DNA from: Henricia sp. BOLD:AAB3569
Lineage: Eukaryota > Echinodermata > Asteroidea > Spinulosida > Echinasteridae
NCBI GenBank assembly: GCA_037783545.1
Contig: JBBELK010000093.1
Span: 1,860,001-1,924,000 of the forward strand
Direction of reading: 5' to 3'
Length of the DNA: 64,000 nucleotides
Shown: positions 39,201 through 51,200 of the stretch, piece after piece
How the letters are laid out: each line of letters begins with the position of its first letter
How positions within the stretch are numbered: position 1 is the first letter of the stretch
The notes under the pieces: model-generated
The model's database searches: none
What the model was told of the DNA's origin: nothing
Seen by the model: the letters and a program-made list of their open reading frames with translations, nothing else
Program-made: the position numbers and the translations under genes

Positions 39201-42200
39201 TCACAAAATGTTCATTTAACCCGATCACCTGGCGTTTGTAACAACAAACGTCATACCTCTAGTTTTGATTAATTTAAGAAATTTTCATCCAGTGTTTACC
39301 AGTTTTGGATCTCTCTCTAGTGTAAAAACTTTGGGAAAACTTTCATAATTTATAAACTCCTAGCTTGAACTCTAGTAAAATCCTAGTGTAGGAAAGGCAA
39401 ATTTTGCCAAAAATGAAAGTTTGAAGGCTGATTTTTCAAGGAATTGACCGGGAAATATGAAACAATCTTCTAAAGATGTAAGTTATAACATGTGTCCTAA
39501 ATGTTTTAGGACACAAGTTATGACACTTAATCTTGTTATTGCAAAACAAAATAATCCATGATGTCTTAGTGATGTCAGGGTTAAGATGTCTTAAGGGTTA
39601 AAAACCTCTTAACTTTCTTTATTGTAATCCACCTGGACCATAATACATCACTGTTCTCTCACTAACCTTTGCAAACTCTCCCGTTGGGGCTTAGGTGAAA
39701 TCCCTGATCACAGTCACAGTAGTAACTCCCTGGAGCGTTGATGCACTGCTGGTTGCAATGATGGCCCGATATCCCGCTACCTCCTGCATGCTGACATTCA
39801 TCAATATCTGAAATTTGAAAGATCAATTCATGGATAAATAATCAATCACGTGAGTTCAAATCCCTGATCGCAGTCACAGTAGTGTTACTACTAAATCGTA
39901 AGGGCCTTATCGGGATTCGAACCCGAGACCTCTGACTCACTAGGCAGATATTTTTTTCTCATCCCAAGTTTGGTTGTTTCATTCCAATGGTGATCAGGCA
40001 CCATATCAGATGTTGTGTTTGTTACTTTGCCCAGTTGCGCCACCATGCAACACCGAGAGAAGAATTGGGTCCATAGGGAAAACCTAAGGGAGTATACCAA
40101 CTGTGCCTTATTATAGCTCAGCTGGTAGAGCATCTGCCTAGTGAGTCGGAGGTGAATGGGAATTCTCCAAAAGACGGAATCGCGATTCCGATTCTCACTT
40201 TCAATTCTAAATGACTTTAGATAGGATTCACCAAAGCTAAGTACACCCCGTTTTTTCTTTTATTTCTTCTATAGGTTTTCTCACTCGAATTCTTCAGAAA
40301 TGCATTCAAATTTGTTTGTGGAATATATTCATGCGATTTTGATAAGGACGCTATTTCTCTTGTTCTTATTCATTTTCATGTTGTTCAATTTCATCTAAGA
40401 CATTATTCAGGTTAGAATTTGCATCATTCAAATACAAAGCTTAAATCTTAAATATGGCACAAGCTCAGGGCTTGGGCGAATTTTAATGATTTTTCCTGTT
40501 ATTTCCAAATTGAATGCTCGTTGTTTTAAATACGAGTGCGAAATTTTCCCAATTGCGTGCTTGAAAAACCAAATGCTCTCTTTAAAATAAATAAGTGAAC
40601 AATGATCCCAAACTACATTCAAATTTGCTCTAAAACGAATGCACCTGAAACAAACTTTGGTGCTACTTTGTTAAAATTGAGAGAGAAAACCTATATTATC
40701 ATCAGTGTAACCAAATTGCTGTATTTCTCAACCGTGACCTCACCTGTGCAATTGAATCCATCTTCAGCGAGCAGGAATCCCAGATGACAGGAGCAGTAGC
40801 GACCATTAAACTTCTCATGACATACATGCTGGCATCCACCATTATTCTCCCGACAATTGGCTTTGACTGTAAAAAAAATAAAAATCGACATTATTTATTT
40901 GTCTAACATGCAGAGCTGGGCTACAAAGAACTTGAGTGCTGATTTCCAATTAATAGGTGCATAATGCTTGAGAAGCATTATCCAAATCTTGCAAGAGTTA
41001 CCTTCAGTGATGTAAAGAATCTTACAAAATTATCAACTTAAAAAAAAGAAAATGCCCCACAAGCAGTTCTGCCTTGTAAATTTCAGCCACATAGATGCAG
41101 AATACTTCAGAAAACCTGAAAACATTATTTGTGTGTGTGTGTTGAATAAATGGTAAAAAAGTTGTCTGCAGACAAATTATTTTAAAAAGCACATTCATTT
41201 GGCAATTTCGCCCACAAAAGTGCCATTTTACACGGGAAAATAAAATCATGTGGTGTTTGTTACAATTGCTATCAACACTTTTAGTCAAGTTTTTCTTGTG
41301 AACTTGTGAAGTAGAATTTTGTGTAACTGCAAATGTTGTATTGGGCTTTAAGGAAAAACCTCTAATACCATTTTAATATCTACCAAAATATCCCCACTGT
41401 GCCACTTTGTGATAGATGTAAAGGAAGTGGTGTGTTATGACGAAAACTGCCATTTTCTCATTTTCACAGATACCACAGTCTTCTATTGATTGCTTTCCGG
41501 TGACGTCACCCTTCCATCCACCATTTTGGTGGGCATTTTTCGTGACCCACGTGGCTCGAGTAATAACCGGCAAAAAGAGCAAGAAAAGCGCATTGGTTGC
41601 ACTTACCTCTGTTGCTTAACCTTGCTTTATGTTGTTGCGCCATGGCTGTTGTATCGAGAAAGATAAAAACGCATTTCTTCAGGCTAAAAATCGCGATCAA
41701 CTATAAGCACTTTCGTTTTTACAAGCCGAGTGCATGCTCAATAATTTGAACGTATCACAACGCCCGCGTGCGGCATCTTCGAATGAAAATACGCTGGTGA
41801 GTATTTTTTACGCGTGTTCATGTGCGTCCATTGGCGCGCGCGTGTACGCGCGTGACTGTTGCCCACCACACATTCCCGGATGTTCTACGTCATCGAAAGC
41901 AATCAATTGCAGGGCAGAGCAGACAGCGGTTGCATTTGACTCACCTCCACAACTCTGCCCATCCATAAGCAATTCAGTACCAGGGGTGGAACATTCACAG
42001 GTGAACGAACCGATGACGTTATGACAAACCTCCTGACACCCTCCATGGCCAATCTGACATTCATCAACATCTACAAAAGAAAATAGCTTGCGTTTTAAAA
42101 TTTGATATGATCAATTTAACTTTACTGAGCAACAAAAGAAACGCAAAAATGTTCTCCACTTTTCGATTGGAAAAAATATAACAAAAACAGTCAATCTGAG

Positions 42201-45200
42201 AGTGGGAATTTTTAGCACATGGAAGCTTTTAAAGGCAGTATACATGATTAGTATCTCGAAAATCAGAAATGTTCACAGATTTATGCCTAACTTGCACAAT
42301 ATAAACATGATGGCCGTAGAAAACTTCCCCTAAAATGGTTTTGTCTGAAGTGCTGTAGTCTTTGAGAAATGAGTAAAACAATTAGTTTTCGTCTCATGAG
42401 ACGAAAATTAAATTCGCCCCAAAACCATTTCGCCCAAGGGCCATTTCGCCCCCAAACCACTTCGCCCGAGTGCCATTCCCCCCCAAATCACTTCGTCCAA
42501 ACACTACATCACCCAAAAGCTACTTCGTCTCAAAACCACTTCGTGCACAGGCCGTGGTTTAGGGCGAAATTGTTCAGGGCGAAGTGGTTTTAAGGCGAAA
42601 TTACTGTTTTCTCAAAAGTTAGACAAGGTACGGAGCTGGTTTTTGCTCAGGTTGGTTTTAATCATGCATATCTTCAATCACACAGGGGGATAAAACTATT
42701 TGTAACAGTTTACCAATCATGTATACTGTCTTTAATGCAGTCATGCATAATAAAGCTGTTCTGTGAATATTTCGACGTCAACTTAATTACAAAAGAAAAT
42801 TTGCATTTCTTTTGTTGCTTTGTATATCCCAAGCCGATATCATTCCCCGTGTGCCTCTAACATCCAAGGAATTTTAAAGGAATTCCTTTTCAGGTTTTAG
42901 GAGGGTTGGTGCGTTAACAAAAGGGAAGAGTGTGTTGAGGTATAGGGGCGGAAGGGGGACGGGGAGTCCCTTTGTCACATATCGTGCTAGGTATAAAGCT
43001 GAGAAAAGCATCAACTCTTTCACTGCGGCGCGTCGCTCACAGTGGCTTTAGAAATGTCTACTTCCGGCCAGAAAGCCACTGCCAACAGCTGGCCTGTACA
43101 TGTATTAAAATAAACCTGGCCTTTAATTTATTCGGTCACAGCCCTGGACAATCTTTAGTAAAATGTCAATGTTGCATAATCCTGTGCCAAGTCCGTATAA
43201 AACGTTACCTAACCTAACCTTACCTATTAACCTAACCTTACTGACACAGAGGTCAACAAACACTGATAAACCCATATAATTACTTCCTTTGCCGGATAAA
43301 AAAAAAACAGGAAGCTTAAAACAAATCAGCATTGTAAATTTAAAAGGAAATAACAGACCTTTCCAAAATTTTCCTGTACAAATTTCCCAATGTAACCTGC
43401 ACAAGACAGGCACAAGAATTACATACAGTTGAAGTCAGAAGTTTACATACATGTACACCATATACCATCATCACCCAAAATGGTAAACAGGACTACCGTA
43501 CCCAAACCATTGCAAGGTGTGCAAGCTATGTTTTAAGTACGTGAGGAATTCCACAAAATCACGACTTTAGTAAAGACTGTTACAAAAATGGTGACAACGC
43601 AAGTTTAAGCATACCAGTTTTAACACAGTTGTATGTAAACTTCTGACTACAACTGTATTTGTATGTTATATGGGTCTTTTCCTTTGACACTTGCATTACC
43701 TTTTAAAAAAAAAAAAATAAACAACAATTGTAATTTTTTTAAAAACATTAACTGCATAAGTTCACAAAAATGAACTGCAAGTAACAGAATCATGTCCAAC
43801 TACCATGCGCTCCCCCCCCCCCAAAAAAAAAGCAGCAGAAGAGTTTCGTCTTGCAAGATAAATGAACTCCCAAATGCTCCACCAAAAATCTCCACTGGTG
43901 TGGGCTTTATGCGCACGCTCCCTCGCTCAAATGCCAGGAGTTAGAGTTCTGCTTTCATGAAAGCCTACACCCATGGAAACCCTATCAGACAAACCAGTAC
44001 ACAGACCCATACATGCTAAGCTTTTGCAGGATTCCCCTTGTTAGATCAGGTGTGAACGAAATGTCACACATAACTGTAACTGTAACTGTTTTCAAATAGC
44101 ACGTAATGTAATCTCACCGACACATGCCCAGTTGTTACTGCCAAGTCGATAGCCCCTTTGGCATTGGCAGTGGTAACTTCCGTCTGTGTTGACACAGATC
44201 TGAGAACAACGATCATGCGAAGAGCATTCATTCCTATCTGTGCAGAAAGTGATAATAAGCACAATATTAACGAAGGCAATATTTAGTATGGTGCCTAATT
44301 GCCATAGAAATGAAACAACCAAACAGGGAATGAGAGAAAAATCATATGGATCTCATCAGGAATCCAACTTGAAGCTTCTGACACACCAGGCAGATACTCT
44401 ACCAGCTGAGCTAAAATGCATAATGGTATAACTCTCAGGCTTTCCCCATGCCAACCCAATTTTGTTCTTGGTGTTGCATACATGTATAAGTGCGCAGCTG
44501 AGCAAAGTGATGAACGTAACATTTGGTGTGGTACCTATAATCAACATAGAAACACAATATTGCAGGCGCGGACTACTGTGTCCCGACAATTTAGGTGATT
44601 TCCCCTGCAATATAAGGCAGTTTAGGGGCTTTTTATAAGGTTTCAGGAGAGGGATTTGGTCTATGTTTGGCTCTCCACAGGCACTTCCCATTTTCTACCT
44701 TTTATCACAACAGTTCGCCGCTCAAGGGAGGGGTGGCAACCCCCTCAACACCCCCTCCAGATCAGGCACTGTATTGGAAATGTTTTACTTGCTGCATTTC
44801 CTCATAAACACTCACACAAATGTCTCCAGGTGTGAAATTCAGCTCTCCCGAAAGTTTGTAAACTGAATTGTTTTTTTGTTTTTTTGACACAGCCCCCTTT
44901 AATCATCAGAGGAAGTGATCAAAAGGGCCTTAACTTTCCAAGTGGATGTGGTTTCCAACACAGTGTTGCTGAACAATTTATTGTGCGTAACTTGCGGGAA
45001 TGTGGTTTGTTTGGGTTGTCTAGAACAGCAAATTAAATTTTAGCCTTTGTCACTCAACACATATGTACTTTACAAGTTGGCAAGCTGCCTGGCACTTGCT
45101 GCACATGTATTACTGCTTTTAATTTATCAGTTGGCAAACGATTTGTACCGGTAATATTTTTATTTTTTTTATGTTTGAACCTTAACATTTTGCATTTCAT

Positions 45201-48200
45201 GGAATTGGTTCAAACCACAAATTTAATAACTGACCATTATGAAACAGGAAAAAAAACCACTTTCTCTTATAAAGTTTTTTAATTTTAAGCACAAAGCAAA
45301 TCTCTCTCATTTGGCTTTTATACAACCGCAACATATCTGCTTCAGTGAATTTTTGTTTGTAATATAAACTTCAGGACCATTTTTAAAAATATTTTTTATT
45401 CTCCAATTAATTGTTTTTAAATAATTTGTCCATGAGTTTTGGAAATCTGGATGCAGGGAAAACTTGGCTCCACCGGGATTTGGACCATGGACCTTCTACT
45501 TAACGTGCAGACGCCCTACCAATTAGCCTTTTGCGTGTTTCGCATGAATAGCATACGGTGTACTGATGTACATGTACTTCCCTTCACATGCACACTTAGT
45601 ATCCACTTGACCAGACTAATTTTTGTGGTGCACGCGGCAGGTGTGAAGTACAGAATTGGTAAAACTTAAGGCTATGCATGGTGGAAATCAACGTGTGTAT
45701 GGGTTTACGGTAGCACCATGTGAATCTCATTTGTATATGTGTGGTTCTGAAAAGAACCGGTGAGTGTGAACTCAATGTTTCGAACAGCGTGCTCTGTTCG
45801 TCTTCAGGATTAATGCCGGACTCGTGATGATGCAGGGCTATAAGTACTGGTTGAGGGGTTTCAGTGTACAATGTGTGCACTGAAGCGGCTTGGCTTGGGT
45901 GGAGGAGGCGTGGTTGTGCTAGGATCCTAATACTGTGGTTGGCACCAGTGTGCTCACTGGTGCATGACACTGTGGCAGTGGCTGTCGTGGGTGGAGGACC
46001 TAGGGTATAGGTGACCCATCGGTCTGGTTGGATAATAGTACAGAATTAATAAAGTACAGAATTAATACTGTATTCACCGTAAAGGAGGACGACAAAGCAA
46101 CCAGGCTGTTGATTGCTAGGCAACGGCATGCACCACGTAGCAACAATAGCATAGTATGTGACTTTCTAAACTGCACCTCCATTTGAAAGTGAAGGATTCG
46201 GGGCACTTGCCATTATGTAAAATTTTATATGCCAAAGGCTACTCTCTAAATGCAAAAGAGTGAAAAATTCACTCTTTAAAAGAGTGAGTTCCTTATAAAA
46301 CCACTCGGAAACAGTGAAAATCACTCTAAAATGAGTGACATTCTGTAAAAAGAGTGGGAAAAACCACTCCACAAAGGAGCCATATAAAGGACAGCTCGAA
46401 AAAGAGCTGTCCTTCAAATGGCTCCTCCTTTGAGTGGTTTTTCCACTCTTTTTGGAGTGATTGCCACTCTTTTTACACAATTTCACTCTTTTTAGAGTGA
46501 TTTTTACTGTTTCCGAGTGTTTCTTTAAGGGAGTCACTCTTTTGAAGAGTGAGTTTTTCACTCTTTTGCATTTAGAGAGTAATTAAGCTATAAAGCCAAC
46601 AATGGCCGAACTTTGTCTGGGTTTTCGCAGACATTCTCAAACTGAATGAATTTTGTAGCAATTAAGTGCGATATAACGATTATTGAGAGGCAGTACTAGC
46701 GAGTGTAGCACATACCAATGCAGTTGATCTTGTTCTTTGCCAGTTTGTATCCAGTTCTGCACCGGCAAGTGGGCTTACTGTTTCGTATCTCACACAGCTG
46801 GTCGCATCCGCCGTTGTTAACCTGACAGGGATTGCTGGGGGCAAAATCTGCATCTATTACACAGTTCCACAGGGGATAAAAGTACAAGTTTAGTTGTGTT
46901 GCACTTGTAAATAATTGTTGGACTTAATTTTTTTTAAAAATGATTCTGATAAAATTTCAGATTGGCAAATGTACTGTGTGTTTGTATCAAGATTAATTTT
47001 GGCCTGCAGAAAGCATTTACTGTGTAATTTTCCAGTAAGCTAAGCAGAAGTGAAATGCACCTATATACTGTTCAGGATTCCAAGGTCACTTTCTTGCTAA
47101 AAAGCAGTGTGCATGAGCCAAGGAGTATCATGGATGAGTGGTCCAGCTAGCACATCAAACTGGCAATGGATTTGATTTTATAAAGACAATTGACGAATTT
47201 GACATTAGCCCGTTCTGCGCACTTCCGCGTTGAAGCCACAAGGTTCTTCGTGTCAAGTCGGCAGTAAGCATGCGCTACAAGTACAGTATTGTACAGTGAC
47301 CGAGTGTGTACATGTGCTGTTCTAATTCTGCGTGGCATGTAGGAATGATTGTGCATTCACATGTGTACATTAGTTCACTTCGGAGTTTGAGGCGCGCGCT
47401 CTCCGTGTTAAGCTATGTAAGTGTGCAGATCGGTCCCAAATTGGTTAATTTGGGATTCATCTATTGCCTCCAAGTTTTTACACTGAACAGTTTTTGCAGA
47501 CAACTATTCTTTTGTTTCCACACACACTGGCAGGAGTAGGCCTACATATTCTCTATATGCATCCTCAATTTGCCCTTAAATTGTTTGCGTGATTCTTCTA
47601 CTTTGAATTCTCCTACAAGCATAAAACAAATGGAACATTGCTAACAACAAATGCTACTTCTGAATGTAATGGTTAACTGGAGCTCATAAGACTGTTTTAA
47701 TTAGTGTATTAATATGGATTTGGTTACAGATTAGAGTTGATTGAAAATAAGGCAATAAATATATCAACAAATTCAACAAATGTAGCATTCGTATTATTAG
47801 CTACAGGGTCTTTCTATAAATTAGGGGTCCAAAAGTGTGACATTTGGTGTCCCCCGTTACAACTGATATGTGTTATTTTTCGTACAAAAATCATTAAAAT
47901 GGCATTTAAACCATTTTGTATGAATTGTACTTTATGTACACACTCTTTGAGATGGAAAGTATTTAAAGAATGTGTCCTGAATTTACAAAAACAAGATGTA
48001 AAATGTAACGGGGGACACCAAAGCTGGACCCCTAATTTATAGAAAGACCCTACAAGGGGTTAGAAAGCAAAATGGTTGCTTGACCTTAGAAAAGAAAATC
48101 AGAAAATGTAAAAGTAAATGCAGCAAAAATGTAGCAAATGACCAACTTTTCAAAAGATGACGAGTACAATGTTGGACTCTTTTCGTAAATTTAAGTGAAG

Positions 48201-51200
48201 CCAAATTAAAAGTGATGACCATGAGGCTATTTTCATTAATTTGTCATATTCAGGTATCAACTGTAGTATTTTTAGAATACCACATCCACCTTGTCACAAA
48301 CCCACATGCCAGATGTATCAGGCTTGAAAAATATCTTGTATGGATTTTAAATAGAATTCCATTTATAAAGTTACAATTAATAATCACATGTACAATTAAT
48401 CCTCGACATGAATCATGTGTGGTCTTTTAATTAATGCACAAAAGATCTACTGCAGAAACTCGGCTCAGTGATAAATGATTTTTGTTCCTTTTTTTGTGCT
48501 TGGGCAGCCAAATATATCAGCAAACATGCCATAGCATTAACATGTTTTACCACAGCAAAGCAAAACAATAATTTTAGAATTAAGTTTAGGGGATAAAAAA
48601 GGAGAAAAACAGCTTTATGGTACAAAACCACAATCCACTGCATGACAACCTGTCACAGCATGGCCTAAATTTGTTTGCCGATTTGAAAGCTGTTGTGACG
48701 CAAATGGACATGTTAAACTTAGAGACCTCCTTTGGTTTTCTGATTAGAGTCAAACTCCGAAACTAGATTGAAGATAGTCTTGTCACAAGACCGTATTTTG
48801 GTTCCCCCTTCCACGCCCCGCCTACGCGCTGTACCCACTACCGATAGAGGGCACCATTCACACTTCGACCTATTTCGGTAGGTCGAAGTGTGAATGGCAC
48901 CCTCTATTGGTAGTGGGTACAGGGCGTAGGCGGGGCGTGGAAGGGGGAACCAAAATACGGTCTTGTGACAAGACTAGATTGAAGACAGCACTGGGGTTTC
49001 CCCTCAATCCTGAAAGGAAATTATGCATGTGCTGGTTGGCCTAAAGCTTGGTGTGTCTAGACTGAAAATCTAAAGACAGAAGACAAATGATAGAAGACAA
49101 GTTGCTGACAACTTAGGAACTGTTTCATTGGTTGCAATAACATGCATGTCTAGCTTCCAGGATGATAATACACCAACTGCTGAGAGACTTTGACAAATAG
49201 AACAATTATATTTTGCTGAGGTTGTAAATATTTTACGCCTATCGGCCCACAAACCGGAAAGGTGTGCACTGAAACAATTTGGGCCTGCTTGACCATACAC
49301 AGCACATGTTTGATTTTTCCCTCATCCGATGGTCCGGTGTCCGGTGTGCCGGTAAATCGCAAAGGTGTGCGGCGGGCTTATAAGCTGCATTCTGATTTCA
49401 CTTTCTAGGAATTATATGGGAATGATGGTAACTGTTTTCTGTAGCTAAATTATACCAGCTGTTTGTACTTGACTTAGTTCACCATAAGTGTGATAAATAG
49501 AGGTGACTCAGACATAATGTGACATGCTTCAGTGATCACGACTTTAAGGATCGATACCGTCTAGTCCACTTTTGGACAGGTTATTAGGTATGGCATGTTT
49601 ACACCTGATCCCGAGCTAAGGGTCAAACACCAAGCTGCTGGGGATAAAAATTAAACTGAGTGTCAATGCTCACAGGACCTTGGATCAGACCCTGAGATGT
49701 GGTCTTGCGTTAGCGGCGGTTCGAACTTGGGCCGAGCTTGGGATCAGTTTGCAGTTAGATAATTAAACAATTAATCTTTACCACAACCGCTCCACAGCCG
49801 TTGCAGGGGTGTGTGGGGGAAGGGGAAAGCGCGTGAAATTCAAGAGATCTTGCCATGGAGGAAGTCCTCCATAACACGGCAGTATATAGAGGCAGTGTAA
49901 ACACGGCAGTAGAGGTTGACTAAGAAAGACAACTTGGGAAATTAACTGACAAGAAAGTTTCTTGAGCTGTCCACACTGAACTAATTAAAGTATGTTTCAA
50001 ATGACTATTTTTACCTATTCTTGTGGCAAGGTGTGTCTGTCATGCAGATACAATTGTCTAATCATATACAAAATCAATCAAGCAGAATGTATACCCTCAA
50101 TAAAAATATCTGGGTACACCCAACAATATCCCTAACTTATTGTATTGTGAGTAGTGTAAGTATGTAATATAGGCCAAAGACTGTATGACGGATGTGAATT
50201 TGACCTAGATGACCCTTCAAGGAAACAAAATTTCACTCTTACAACTGCCCCAATTTTAGGTCTCCAGTCATGGGGAATGCCAGTAGTAAATCTATCAGGA
50301 ATGTGTTATATGAGTACTCAATAAAACAAGGAATTATGTGTCCCAGTTGCACAGGTACTTACTGAAATGACTTGGCACAGGGAAATTGGGTCAACTATTC
50401 TGTTTCTTCCTAAAATAAAACTTATACCATTAGGATTTTTGTTTTGTCTTACCCAAGGGTGGTTGCCCTGTACGTGGGAAAAAACTGGACTACTCGCAGT
50501 TACATGTATATGAAAGGCATGACTGGGATATCAGCAGTCAATCGTGATTTTCACATTGTTTACTTTTCACCCAAGTTGATTCTGTTGTTTTCAGTGCGTC
50601 GTTTTACTCAAAATTTAGTCCATGCTGCTTTTTCTCAAAGCCACACATGTCAAATTAACATGCGGAAAGGCTCATCAGTGTGAATGCAGTCTGAGTTCAC
50701 TTACTCTTCCTTAGATGTTTGCAGGTTTATCATGTCAGCTGCACAAATTGTCCTTTAAAAATCGCTTGGATCCTTACAGCGTGTTTACACGTGATCCCAA
50801 GTTCAGGGTCGAACACCGAGCTTGGGATCAGCTCCGGATCACAAACTGAGAGTAAACACTCAGGACCAATACTGGCCCCGGATCAGACTCCGAGATTTGG
50901 TCTCGCATCGGCGGAGGGTCATAACCCCATTCTCAGGATCAGTTTGCAGTTAGATAAGCAATTAATATTAGAACATCCGCTCCAAAGCCATTGTGGGGGA
51001 AATAGTACAATGTACGTACATGCACACATTGTTCTGTACATGCACATATCAGGACCTTTGACTGCAACTTCTGGCGCCATACGTGCACGCTCGAGATCAA
51101 CGACAGATGTAAACGCGGCACTCAGAATCATTGCGGTTAACACTGACACTTTCTTATCAAGGAATCAATCTTGATCCCCAGCTCGGGACCAGTGTAAACA

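Noticed and set aside
43203-43240. Interstitial telomere
   Set aside because: Only a few degenerate CCTAAC units, too short and impure.
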